Assembly (NCBI RefSeq): GCF_001617365.1
Contig: NZ_LVJR01000010.1
Location: 1-64,000 of the forward strand
Source: Rhodanobacter sp. FW104-R8
GTDB lineage: Bacteria > Pseudomonadota > Gammaproteobacteria > Xanthomonadales > Rhodanobacteraceae
Reading direction: 5' to 3'
Length of the DNA: 64,000 nucleotides
Shown here: piece after piece, positions 37,323 through 47,477 of the stretch
How positions within the stretch are numbered: the first letter of the stretch is position 1
Layout of the letters: every line of letters starts with the position of its first letter
Notes under the pieces: generated by a model
What the model was told of the DNA's origin: nothing
Seen by the model: only the letters and a program-made list of their open reading frames with translations
Databases searched by the model: none
Made by a program: the position numbers and the translations under genes

Positions 37323-38594
37323 GTGACGTTGCGCTATCTCTATACCCTCGCGATGTTCCTGGTGACGCCGCTGCTGGTGCTGCGGCTGCTGGCGCGCGGG
37401 GTGCGTTCGCGGCCCTATCACCGGCGCTGGCCGGAGCGCTTCGGCTTCTTCGACCCGCCCGGCTTCAGCGGCAGCCTGTGGGTGCACGCGGTATCGGTGG
37501 GCGAGGTGAATGCGGCCGAGCCGCTGATCAAGGCGCTGCGCCGCGATTACCCGAACGCGCCGCTGGTGGTCACCACGGTCACGCCGACCGGCACCGCACG
37601 CGTGCACCAGCTGTTCGGCGACAGCGTGTTCCACGTCTATCTGCCGTACGACCTGCCGTATTCGGTGAGCCGCTTCCTGAAGAAGATCCGGCCGCGGCTG
37701 GCGCTGATCGTGGAAACCGAGATCTGGCCGAACCTGTACTTCGCCTGCCGCCGGCGCGGCATCCCGCTGATGATCGTCAATGCGCGGCTGTCCGAACGCT
37801 CGCTGCGCGGCTATGCGCCGCTGCGCGGGCTGGCGCGCTCGGCGTTGCGCTGCGTGCGGCTGATCGCGGCGCAGTCGCGCACCGACGCCGCGCGCTACCG
37901 GCTGCTCGGCGCCGACCCGGAGCAGGTGCTGGTCACCGGCAACATGAAGTTCGACATGCCGATCCCGGACGGCGCGGTGGCCGTGGGCACGGAGATGCGC
38001 GAGCACTGGGGCCGGCGGCGACCGGTATGGATGGCGGCCAGCACGCACGAGGGCGAGGAACTGGCGGCGCTGGAGGCGCACCTGCAGGTGCTGAAGCGGC
38101 TGCCGGACGCGCTGCTGTTGCTGGCGCCGCGCCATCCGGAACGCTTCAAGCTGGTCGAGAACACGGTGCGCAGCCTGGGTTTCGCGATCGCCACGCGCAG
38201 TGGCGAAGGCGTGCCGTCGGTCTCGCACCAGGTGTTCGTGATCGATGCGATGGGACAGCTGATGCCGTTCTTCGCGGCATCCGACGTCGCCTTCGTCGGC
38301 GGCAGCCTGGTGCCGATCGGCGGCCACAACGTGCTGGAGCCGGCGGCCCTGTCGGTGCCGGTGCTGGTGGGACCGCACACGTTCAACTTCGAGGAGATCA
38401 CCCGCAGCCTGATCGAGCACGGCGGCGCCGAGCGCGTGGCGGATGCCGGGCGGCTGGGGTCCAGTGTGCTGACGTTGTTGCGCGACACCGCCAGGCGCGA
38501 GCGGATGGGGCAGGCGGCGCAGCAGGTGTTCCAGCGCGAGCGCGGCGCGGTGCAGCGGGTGATGCGGCTGATCGACGCGCTGCTGCAGGAATGA
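37323..38594 (+). CDS. waaA: 3-deoxy-D-manno-octulosonic acid transferase
   Basis: WaaA adds Kdo to lipid IVA at the inner membrane. The protein is 423 residues (425 in E. coli). It starts at GTG (TLRYLYTLAMFLVTPLLVLR), with a transmembrane anchor. The catalytic Glu lies in HAVSVGEVNAAEPLIKAL; TEIWPNLYFACRRRGIPLMI and the C-terminal donor site VGGSLVPIGGHNVLEPAALS are family signatures. It stands divergent from lpxL and ends against the tolC-like gene with a terminator in between. Confidence 0.96.
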   Translation: MTLRYLYTLAMFLVTPLLVLRLLARGVRSRPYHRRWPERFGFFDPPGFSGSLWVHAVSVGEVNAAEPLIKALRRDYPNAPLVVTTVTPTGTARVHQLFGDSVFHVYLPYDLPYSVSRFLKKIRPRLALIVETEIWPNLYFACRRRGIPLMIVNARLSERSLRGYAPLRGLARSALRCVRLIAAQSRTDAARYRLLGADPEQVLVTGNMKFDMPIPDGAVAVGTEMREHWGRRRPVWMAASTHEGEELAALEAHLQVLKRLPDALLLLAPRHPERFKLVENTVRSLGFAIATRSGEGVPSVSHQVFVIDAMGQLMPFFAASDVAFVGGSLVPIGGHNVLEPAALSVPVLVGPHTFNFEEITRSLIEHGGAERVADAGRLGSSVLTLLRDTARRERMGQAAQQVFQRERGAVQRVMRLIDALLQE

Positions 38595-38611
38595 TCACGC
38601 GCCAGACGGCA

Positions 38612-38637
38612 AAACGGCCGGGGCGAGCCCGGCCGTC
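38612..38637 (-). terminator. Terminator of the tolC-like gene
   Basis: The stem ACGGCCGGG (38615-38623) with CCCGGCCGT (38629-38637) around GCGAG is followed on the minus strand by TTTTG. It lies between the convergent waaA and tolC-like genes. Confidence 0.75.
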
Positions 38638-38660
38638 CGGCGCGTGCGCGGCGCGGCGGC

Positions 38661-39962
38661 TTACTGCAGCAGCGCGTTGATGGCCTCGATGTCCTTCAGG
38701 TCGGCGGTGCCGGCGGTCTGCTTCAGCAGCAGCTTGTTCAGGATGAACCGGTGGCGGGCCTGCGAGTAGTTGCTCTCCGAGGAGGTCAGGGTCTGGATCG
38801 CCAGCAGCACGTTGGTCATGGTCTGGGTGCCCACCTCGAAGCCCGCGCGGGTCGCCTCGAGCGCCTTGCGGCCGGATTCCACCGAGGCCTTCGCCGATTC
38901 CACCTGGGCGATGCCGGCGATCACCGAGCGGTAATAGTTGAGCGTGTCGCGCACGATCTGGCGGCGCTGCGCCTCCATCGCGTCGGTGGCGGCATCGCGC
39001 TGGTAGATCGACTGGCGCACGCGCGACTGGGTCGCGCCGCCGGAGAAGATCGGCACGTTGAGGGTCAGCCCGATCGTGGTCGAGGACGGATCGTGGTAGC
39101 GCGCCGAAGCATTGGTGTCGGACCAGCCGGCATCCTTGCCGTAGGTGACGCCGGCGGTGATCGTGGGCAGATGGCCGGCGCGCGCGGCGCTGATGTTGTG
39201 TTCGGCCGTCTGCACGTTGTTCTTCTGTGCGAGCAGGTTCGGGTTGGTCTGCAGCGCCTGCTTCACCCAGCTGTCCTGGTCGGCCGGCGCCGGCGGCTGC
39301 ATCGGCAGGTCATCGCGCAGTTTCTTCAGGTCGCCGGTGGGCTTGCCGGTGATCTGGGCAAGCGCCTCGCGGGCGTCGTTCAACGCGTTCTGCGCGACGA
39401 TGGTCTGCGACTTGGCCGCCTCGTAGTAGGCCTTGGCCTGGTAGACGTCGGTGACCGCCGAGAGGCCGACCTTGAAGCGCTGGTCGGACTGTTCGTACTG
39501 CTGCCGGAACGCATCCTCGTTGGCCTTGGCGTAGGTCAGTTCGTCCTCGCTGGTCAGCACGCCGAAGTAGGCGGAGGCGACGCGCACGTACAACTCCTGC
39601 GCCGCGGCCTGGTACAGCTCGTTCTGTGCGTCCGACGCCGAGTGCGCGGCCTTGAGGTTGGCGTACTTGCTGAAGTCGAGCACGGTCTGGCTGAGCGTGC
39701 CCTTGAGCGAGCGCGAGCGGGCATGGCCGATCAGGTTGCCGCCGTCGGTCTGGTTCAGGCTCAGGCTGGCGTTGACCTGCGGCAGCAGCAGCGCGCGCGC
39801 CTGGTCCACCCCTTCGCCGGTAGCCAGCCGGGAGGCATCGGCCTGCGACAGCACCGGGTCGCTGGCGCGCGCCTCGCGGTAGGCATCGAGCAGATCCTCG
39901 CCGTGGCTGGGCAGCGAGATGGCGGCCAGGGCCAGTGCAAGGGTAAGCAGCTTCAAGCGCAT
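38661..39962 (-). CDS. tolC: TolC family outer membrane protein
   Basis: A 433-residue outer-membrane efflux channel with a signal peptide (MRLKLLTLALALAAISLPSH). Two repeats of the OEP fold are visible: DLLDAYREARASDPVLSQA begins the first, and the second starts near SWVKQALQTNPNLLAQKNNV. ALDFSKYANLKAAH-like and FSGGATQSRVRQSIYQRDAA segments are typical of TolC of type I secretion and efflux. It pairs with an inner-membrane transporter not in this window. pcm ends 31 bases upstream, so the pcm-tolC pair is probably one unit, divergent from a TetR gene. Confidence 0.93.
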   Translation of the reverse strand: MRLKLLTLALALAAISLPSHGEDLLDAYREARASDPVLSQADASRLATGEGVDQARALLLPQVNASLSLNQTDGGNLIGHARSRSLKGTLSQTVLDFSKYANLKAAHSASDAQNELYQAAAQELYVRVASAYFGVLTSEDELTYAKANEDAFRQQYEQSDQRFKVGLSAVTDVYQAKAYYEAAKSQTIVAQNALNDAREALAQITGKPTGDLKKLRDDLPMQPPAPADQDSWVKQALQTNPNLLAQKNNVQTAEHNISAARAGHLPTITAGVTYGKDAGWSDTNASARYHDPSSTTIGLTLNVPIFSGGATQSRVRQSIYQRDAATDAMEAQRRQIVRDTLNYYRSVIAGIAQVESAKASVESGRKALEATRAGFEVGTQTMTNVLLAIQTLTSSESNYSQARHRFILNKLLLKQTAGTADLKDIEAINALLQ

Positions 39963-39993
39963 GGAATGCCTCGTGGGGATGGTTCGGGAGAAG

Positions 39994-40653
39994 TCAGAAC
40001 ACGAACCGTCGCGGCGGCTCGGCGTGGGTCAGGTAGGGGAGGTCGGTTTCGAACAGGGTTTCTTCGCGGCAGCGGCCGGCGCCCTCGTGGGTCAGCAAGG
40101 TGGCCTGCTGCGCCGGCGACTCGCCGCGGATGACCAGCGCGCGGGCACCGGGCTTGAGCCAGGCCAGCCAGCGTGGCGGGATCGCGTATACCGCACCGGT
40201 CACCACCAGCGCGTCGAACAGACCGTCGGGTTGCCATTCGTTGACCGCCTCGCCGGTGGCCAGGCTGGCGTTGGCGATGCCCGCATCCTGCAGGCGCCGG
40301 GTGGCGGCAGCGGTGAAATCGGCATGGATGTCGACGCTGCTCACCCGGGCCGACAGGCTGGCCAGGCAGGCGGTGAGGAAGCCCGAGCCGGTGCCGATTT
40401 CCAGCACGCTGTCGGTGGGCAGCAATTCCAGCGCCTGCAGCACGCGGCCCTCCACCACCGGCTTCATCATCACCTCGCCGTGGCCCAGCGGCAGGCACAG
40501 GTCGGCGAAGGCAAGCTGGCGGTGCTCGGCAGCAACGAAATTTTCGCGGCGCACGCGGCCGAGCACGTCCAGCACGCGGCCGTCCAGTACTTCCCACGGG
40601 CGCACCTGGTTTTCCACCATGTTCAGCCGCGCCTGCTCGATATTCATCGCCAT
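39994..40653 (-). CDS. pcm: Protein-L-isoaspartate O-methyltransferase
   Basis: A 219-residue SAM-dependent enzyme that methylates isoaspartyl residues in damaged proteins. The N-terminal NIEQARLNMVENQVRPWEVL and ENFVAAEHRQLAFADLCLPL are typical of the Pcm form found next to tolC in xanthomonads. The SAM site is SVLEIGTGSGFLTACLASLS. The cytoplasmic repair function fits the family, although this sub-branch may not act on isoaspartate. Start: ATG at 40653; 40647 is an alternative. Confidence 0.88.
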   Translation of the reverse strand: MAMNIEQARLNMVENQVRPWEVLDGRVLDVLGRVRRENFVAAEHRQLAFADLCLPLGHGEVMMKPVVEGRVLQALELLPTDSVLEIGTGSGFLTACLASLSARVSSVDIHADFTAAATRRLQDAGIANASLATGEAVNEWQPDGLFDALVVTGAVYAIPPRWLAWLKPGARALVIRGESPAQQATLLTHEGAGRCREETLFETDLPYLTHAEPPRRFVF

Positions 40654-40876
40654 CTGCTCGTGTCCCGTACGGATCGAAAAAGGTCAAAAAGGATAAGCGC
40701 TGGCGCCCGGCCCTACAATGACACCTTCGACGCGGCAAGCCTGCCGGTTGCCGGCGGGCCTACGAAGTGCCGGAAGTCATCGCGATGGGCCGATGCCGTC
40801 ACCCGGTGCGGGCACGGGCGCGACAGGCATCGGGACATGGGATGGCGCTCTTCTGGAAAATAATTGAACCGATGCG

Positions 40877-40882
40877 TATAAT
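40877..40882 (+). promoter_or_regulatory. -10 element of the tetR gene
   Basis: A perfect TATAAT lies 34 bases before the tetR ATG. The sequence at the expected -35 position (TGGAAA) is a weak match. The region between pcm and tetR (40654-40915) holds no gene. Confidence 0.5.
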
Positions 40883-40915
40883 AAAGCTTGGACATCCGTT
40901 TGTGAAGGTGGAGGC

Positions 40916-41566
40916 ATGAGCAGCAGCACGCAAATCAAATCCCAGGGGCCCGGTCGCCCCAAGGACATGGAGAAGCGTGCGGCGATCCTGGCGGCGGCCA
41001 AGGCGCTGTTCATCCGCAACGCCTTTGCCGGCACCAGCATGGATGCGATCGCCGCCGATGCAGGCGTGTCCAAGCTCACCGTGTACAGCCACTTCGGCGA
41101 CAAGGACAACCTGTTCCGCGAAGTGATCCGTTCGCGCATCCAGGACCTGCTGCCGGAGGAGACCTACTCCTTCGATCCGAAGACCGACATCCGTGAAGTG
41201 CTGATGCGGGTGGCGCTGACCCATGCCCACCTGGACTGCAACGCCGAGACCGTGGGCACGTTCCGCGCCATCCTCAGCGATTGCCGGCAGGGCAACCCTC
41301 GCTACGGCAAGCTGATGTGGGAGGAAGGCGCGACGCGGACGCATGGCCTGATGGAACGCCTGCTGCAGCAGGCGGTTGACGCCGGCCGGCTGGACATCGA
41401 CGACGTGCCGCGCGCCAGCGTGCAGTTCCTGACCCTGATCAAGGGCAACCTGATGATGCGCCAGATGTTCGGTTGCACCGGCTGCACCGACAACTACGTC
41501 GAGGAAATCGAGGCGACGGCACGCGCCGGCGTCGAGACGTTCCTGCGCGCCTACCTGCCGCGTTGA
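40916..41566 (+). CDS. TetR/AcrR family transcriptional regulator
   Basis: A 216-residue one-component repressor. The N-terminal DNA-binding domain has KRAAILAAAKALFIRNAFAG and SMDAIAADAGVSKLTVYSHF followed by GDKDNLF, the standard TetR helix-turn-helix. The C-terminal ligand domain has several Cys (DCNAETVGTF, CRQGNPRYG, FGCTGCTDNY). It is divergent from pcm-tolC, which suggests it controls that efflux unit and itself. No clear inverted operator was found. RBS GGTGGAGG precedes the ATG. Confidence 0.9.
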   Translation: MSSSTQIKSQGPGRPKDMEKRAAILAAAKALFIRNAFAGTSMDAIAADAGVSKLTVYSHFGDKDNLFREVIRSRIQDLLPEETYSFDPKTDIREVLMRVALTHAHLDCNAETVGTFRAILSDCRQGNPRYGKLMWEEGATRTHGLMERLLQQAVDAGRLDIDDVPRASVQFLTLIKGNLMMRQMFGCTGCTDNYVEEIEATARAGVETFLRAYLPR

Positions 41567-41614
41567 GCGGCGCTCGCCTGCAACCCCTGCTTCGTGCTTG
41601 AATGGTGCTGTTCT

Positions 41615-43714
<2,100 letters not shown>

Positions 43715-43742
43715 GCGGGCGCGTGAAGCGGCGTTGCCGGCG

Positions 43743-43776
43743 AAGCCGGGTGAAGCCTTCTTCACCTGGCTTTTTC
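43743..43776 (+). terminator. Rho-independent terminator of thiC
   Basis: The stem AAGCCGGGTGAAG/CTTCACCTGGCTT around CCTT (one mismatch) is followed by five T. It lies 29 bases after the thiC stop. Confidence 0.85.
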
Positions 43777-43823
43777 GCGTGCCTGCCTAGGCTGGAAAAC
43801 CATGCCGTCCAGAGGAGCCAGCC

Positions 43824-44420
43824 ATGGCCAAGAGCAAGCCGTTCGTCAGCGACATCGAGAACATCCGCAAACGCGCGCGCAAGGACATCGACAAGGGCGC
43901 GATGACGGCGGGCTACAGCGCCGACCGCGCCACCGTGGTCAAGCTGCTCAACCATGCATTGGCGACCGAGATCGTCTGCGTGCTGCGCTACAAGTACCAC
44001 TACTACATGGCTTCGGGCATCAACTCGCAGGCGATCAAGGGCGAGTTCCTGCAGCACGCGAACGAGGAGCAGGGCCACGCCGACCTGATTGCCGAGCGGA
44101 TCACCCAGCTCGACGGCAAGCCGAACCTGTCGCCGGAAGGCCTGCTCAGCCGCAGCCATGCCGACTATGCGGAAGGCGACGACCTGGTCGACATGATCAA
44201 GGAGGATCTGGTGGCCGAACGCATCGCGATCGACAGCTACCGCGAGATGATCGACTACATCGGCAGCGACGATCCCACCACCCGCCGCATGCTGGAGGGC
44301 ATCCTGGCGATGGAGGAGGAGCACGCCGAGGACATGAACACGCTGCTGGAACAGCTCGGCAAGAAGGGCGAGCCGGCCAAGCCGTCGCCCGCCAGGAAAG
44401 CCGTGGGCAAGCGCGGCTGA
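43824..44420 (+). CDS. Ferritin-like/bacterioferritin family protein
   Basis: A 198-residue four-helix-bundle protein. Iron ligands are visible in LNHALATEIVCVLRYKYHYY, in the first E-E-x-x-H motif (EFLQHANEEQGHADLIAERI) and in the second (LEGILAMEEEHAEDM). It is shorter in the N-terminus than rubrerythrin and lacks a heme-type Met pattern, so it is likely a bacterioferritin-related diiron protein used in iron storage or oxidative defence. The Lys/Pro tail (KKGEPAKPSPARKAVGKRG) is unusual and could bind nucleic acid as in Dps-like proteins; this is speculation. Confidence 0.86.
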   Translation: MAKSKPFVSDIENIRKRARKDIDKGAMTAGYSADRATVVKLLNHALATEIVCVLRYKYHYYMASGINSQAIKGEFLQHANEEQGHADLIAERITQLDGKPNLSPEGLLSRSHADYAEGDDLVDMIKEDLVAERIAIDSYREMIDYIGSDDPTTRRMLEGILAMEEEHAEDMNTLLEQLGKKGEPAKPSPARKAVGKRG

Positions 44421-44435
44421 TCGTGCGGCGGCGCC

Positions 44436-45452
44436 TCACCAGCCGGCCAGCACCAGCTTGCCGATCGTGCGGCCCGATTCCAGCCGGCGGTGCGCCTCGC
44501 GCAGGTTCGCCGCATTGATCGGCGCCAGCGTTTCGGTGCGCGTGCCGCGCAGCTCGCCGGCGTCGATCAGGCCGGCGACCCGTTCGAGGATGCGGCCCTG
44601 CTCGGCCATGTCGGCGGTGCGGAAGCGCGGCCGCGCGAACATGAACTCCCAGTGGATGCCGATGCACTTGGCCTTGTACGGGTCGCCGATCTTCAGCGCG
44701 CCGGCGGGCTCCACGATCAGGCCGACGTGACCCTGCGGCGCCAGCAGCCGGCCGATCGCCTCCCAGTAGTGGTCGGTGTCGGCGAGGTTGAGCACTGCGT
44801 CGACCTGGCCGAAACCCAGCGCCTCCAGTTGCGGCGCCAGCGCGTGGCGATGGTCGACCACGTGGTGCGCGCCCATCGTGCGGCACCAGTCGATGGTCTC
44901 GACGCGCGAGGCGGTGGCGATCACCGTGAAGCCCGCGCGCCGCGCCAGCTGGATCGCGATCGAGCCCACCCCGCCGGCGCCGCCGATCACCAGCAGCGAC
45001 CTGCCTTCGCCGCCGTGTTCGCTGTCGAACGGCATGCGCTGGAACAGCAGCTCCCACGCGGTCACCGCGGTCAGCGGCAACGCCGCCGCCTCGGCCAGGT
45101 CCAGCGACCGCGGCGCATGGCCAACCAGGCGTGCGTCGACCAGCTGGAACTGCGCGTTGCTGCCGGGGCGGGTGACGTCGCCGGCGTAATACACGCGATC
45201 GCCGGGCCGGAAACCGCCGGCCGAGTCGCCGACCGCATCGACCACGCCGGCGGCATCGTAGCCGAGCACCTTCGGCTGCGCCTCGACCTGCGGCTTGGGC
45301 GAGCGGATCTTGGTGTCGACCGGATTCACCGACACCGCCTCCACGCGCACCAGCAGGTCGTGTGCGCCGGGCACCGGCTGCGGCAGTTCGACGTCGAACA
45401 GCGACTGCGGGTCGTCGATCGGCAGGTAGCGGGTGAGGGCGACGGCTTTCAT
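44436..45452 (-). CDS. Zinc-type alcohol dehydrogenase-like protein
   Basis: A 338-residue medium-chain dehydrogenase/reductase of the quinone-reductase branch. It starts MKAVALTRYLPIDDPQSLFD; the catalytic domain has VSVNPVDTKIRSPKPQ, and the Rossmann NADPH site is LLVIGGAGGVGSIAIQLARR. The structural and catalytic zinc cysteines are absent, as in ZADH1-type members (Pfam ADH_N and ADH_zinc_N). The substrate is unknown. The start was chosen at MKAVALTRY; the longer frame adds 91 non-homologous residues. Convergent with the ferritin-like gene. Confidence 0.9.
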   Translation of the reverse strand: MKAVALTRYLPIDDPQSLFDVELPQPVPGAHDLLVRVEAVSVNPVDTKIRSPKPQVEAQPKVLGYDAAGVVDAVGDSAGGFRPGDRVYYAGDVTRPGSNAQFQLVDARLVGHAPRSLDLAEAAALPLTAVTAWELLFQRMPFDSEHGGEGRSLLVIGGAGGVGSIAIQLARRAGFTVIATASRVETIDWCRTMGAHHVVDHRHALAPQLEALGFGQVDAVLNLADTDHYWEAIGRLLAPQGHVGLIVEPAGALKIGDPYKAKCIGIHWEFMFARPRFRTADMAEQGRILERVAGLIDAGELRGTRTETLAPINAANLREAHRRLESGRTIGKLVLAGW

Positions 45453-45761
45453 GGGGCATCTCCGGCAGCAGGCTGGGAAGGGGCCTGCGCGGACAGCGGA
45501 GTGCGCCCGGCGAATGGCCCGTTCCCATGGAACAACAAGGATACGGCGGCGACCCGCCCGCCGCCGAGATCCGGCCCGCGGCACCGAGGTGCCGGTGGCC
45601 CGGCACACGCAGCGGGTGGAGGGCGCGGGCATAGTCTGGACATGTCCGACGCCCCGCGCCTGGCCCGGGCGCGGTTGTCCGAAACGGACAAACCCCGCCG
45701 AAGCGGGGTTGGTGCAGTGCTGCAACCAGGTGCCGCGCGCGGGGCCCGCGCCGCGGCGGGC
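45453..45761. other. 309-base intergenic region between adh-like gene and ppa
   Basis: No gene is seen. It holds a hairpin TTGTCCG-AAA-CGGACAA (45675-45691) and immediately after it a terminator-like stem (45691-45710). The rest, towards the adh-like gene, is presumably its promoter on the minus strand. Confidence 0.6.
45691..45710 (-). terminator. Terminator of ppa
   Basis: AACCCCGC-CGAA-GCGGGGTT, 51 bases after the ppa stop, followed on the minus strand by a short TTTG run; a second hairpin with the same trend adjoins it. Confidence 0.65.
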
Positions 45762-46301
45762 TCAGCCGCTGATGGCGTCCTGGTAGCGTTGGAAGCCGGC
45801 CAGGATCTCGGCCTTAGCCTCCTCGGCGCCGACCCAGCCCTCCACCTTCACCCACTTGCCCTTCTCCAGGTCCTTGTAGTGCTCGAAGAAGTGGCCGATG
45901 CGCTCCAGCCAGTGCGGCGAGACGCCCTTCATGTCGTTGATGTGCGCGTAGCCGGGGAACACCTTGGGTGAGGGGATCACCACCAGCTTCTCGTCGCTGC
46001 CGGCCTCATCGGTCATCTTCAGCATGCCAACCGGATGGCAGCGGATCACCGAGCCGACGGCCAGCGGCAGCGGCAGGATCACCACCGCGTCCAGCGGGTC
46101 GCCGTCGCCGCCCAACGTGCGCGGCACGTAGCCGTAGTTGCACGGGTAGCGCATCGGGGTGGACAGGATGCGGTCCACGAAGATCGCGCCGCTTTCCTTC
46201 TCCACCTCGTACTTGACCGGCTCGGCATCCTTGGGGATTTCGATGATGACGTTGATTTCTTCCGGCACGTTGCGGCCGGCGGAGACGAGGTGCAGACCCA
46301 T
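45762..46301 (-). CDS. ppa: Soluble inorganic pyrophosphatase
   Basis: Ppa hydrolyses PPi to phosphate. The protein is 179 residues (176 in E. coli), family I. Motifs are VIIEIPKDAEPVKYEVEKES, FVDRILSTPMRYPCNYGYVP and the metal signature DGDPLDAVVILPLPL. It is intact although the same region also encodes a membrane H+-pyrophosphatase and a PPi-dependent phosphofructokinase, whose substrate it would compete for. Monocistronic by spacing. Confidence 0.97.
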   Translation of the reverse strand: MGLHLVSAGRNVPEEINVIIEIPKDAEPVKYEVEKESGAIFVDRILSTPMRYPCNYGYVPRTLGGDGDPLDAVVILPLPLAVGSVIRCHPVGMLKMTDEAGSDEKLVVIPSPKVFPGYAHINDMKGVSPHWLERIGHFFEHYKDLEKGKWVKVEGWVGAEEAKAEILAGFQRYQDAISG

Positions 46302-46397
46302 GGACTGTCCTTGGCGATGAAGGGGGAAAAGAAGGCTGGCAAGGATACGCCAAACGCTGCTGCGATGCAGCAGCGAGGGGATCGGCGGCGCCGGCGG

Positions 46398-47279
46398 TCA
46401 GGCTTTCCCGGGCTTCTTGTAGGGCCGCTCGCGCAGCCATTTGGTGGCAATCCACTTCTCGCCTTGAAGCACTGGCAGGCCGGCGTGCAGCGAGCTGCGG
46501 TCGCCGCCTTCATAGGCGAAATAGACGGCCGTACCACGCCGTGCGGTGACGGTGAGGCCGAGCCCGGGGAACGCCGTGCCGCCGCCCTGCGTGGGCGTGT
46601 TCAGGTACATCACCACGCTGGCGATGCGCTGCCCGCCGACGGCGGTGATCGCCTCGTAGCCGGGCTGTTCCGGGTCGAACCAGTCGAAGTGCGGCTCGTA
46701 TTCCTGGCCCGGCAGGTAGTGCAGGATCTGCAGCCCTTCGCCGTGGCTCGCCGGCACGCCGAGCAGGGCGGCCAGGCGCTTCTCGATGCGGCCGACCAGC
46801 GGCACTTCGTTCGGGGCGAAGAACATGCCCTCGCTGGTGCGCCGCCGGTCCACCTGGTGGCGGCCCTCGCTGTCGACGGTGAGCGCGCGCTGCAGCCGTG
46901 GTCGCGCCAGTTCGATCAGTTCGTCGCATTCCTGCCCGCTGAGGAGATTCTCCAGCACCCGCAACGCTGGCGCATTGACGCTGAGCGAGACGCCGACGCT
47001 GTGCCCGTCGATGCAGACTTCGGGCGCCTCGGGGTGTTTCGTGCGCAGCCCCTGTGTGGACCCCCTGGTGGCGCTGGCGTGCAGTGCCGCCAGCGGCAGC
47101 TTCAGCACCTCGGCGACGATGCTGCGGCTCTGCCGCGGGTCGTAGCCGTTCTCCCGCATCAGCCGCAGCACGTCCGGCACACCATGCCCGGCTCGGGTCG
47201 TGGTGAGGATCCATTCGCGCAGTTCGGGGCTGATCGTGGTGCGTGGGTGCATGGCGATGGAGGATGGGTGACGGATCAT
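46398..47279 (-). CDS. 2OG-Fe(II) oxygenase, prolyl 4-hydroxylase type
   Basis: A 293-residue protein with a C-terminal double-stranded beta-helix domain (about 90-285). The iron ligands are His and Asp in EYEPHFDWFDPEQPGYE and the distal His in SSLHAGLPVLQGEKWIATKW, where the Lys binds 2-oxoglutarate. The N-terminal part (SPELREWILTTTRAGHGVPD and RQSRSIVAEVLKLP) is a small helical domain found in relatives. Substrate unknown. The start at 47279 was chosen; ATG at 47252 (MHPRTTISPELR) is an alternative. It ends near ppa and begins at a repeat element. Confidence 0.85.
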   Translation of the reverse strand: MIRHPSSIAMHPRTTISPELREWILTTTRAGHGVPDVLRLMRENGYDPRQSRSIVAEVLKLPLAALHASATRGSTQGLRTKHPEAPEVCIDGHSVGVSLSVNAPALRVLENLLSGQECDELIELARPRLQRALTVDSEGRHQVDRRRTSEGMFFAPNEVPLVGRIEKRLAALLGVPASHGEGLQILHYLPGQEYEPHFDWFDPEQPGYEAITAVGGQRIASVVMYLNTPTQGGGTAFPGLGLTVTARRGTAVYFAYEGGDRSSLHAGLPVLQGEKWIATKWLRERPYKKPGKA

Positions 47280-47292
47280 GAAAGCTTACTTT

Positions 47293-47404
47293 AGAGCCTG
47301 TTCAAAGCCCCAGGATGCCCCGCAACCCTTCGGGCTGGGTCTGTTTTCCGCATGCCCGCAAACAGCTCCCTGCGCGGGGTATCCGGGGACTTTGAACAGG
47401 CTCT
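47293..47404. repeat. Palindromic repeat element, second family
   Basis: A perfect 15-bp inverted repeat (AGAGCCTGTTCAAAG at 47293-47307, complement at 47390-47404). Inside are further complementary segments (CCCC, GGAT, CCCCGC against GCGGGG, TATCC, GGGG), so the 112-base unit could fold into a branched structure. It is unlike the 4914 and 9011 elements and sits between two minus-strand genes. Confidence 0.8.
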
Positions 47405-47477
47405 CAGACCACCCCTCCATACGACGCGAGCCGGCATGCACCGGCTCGCGAGTGCCGCGTGGAAGCGACGGATCGTC

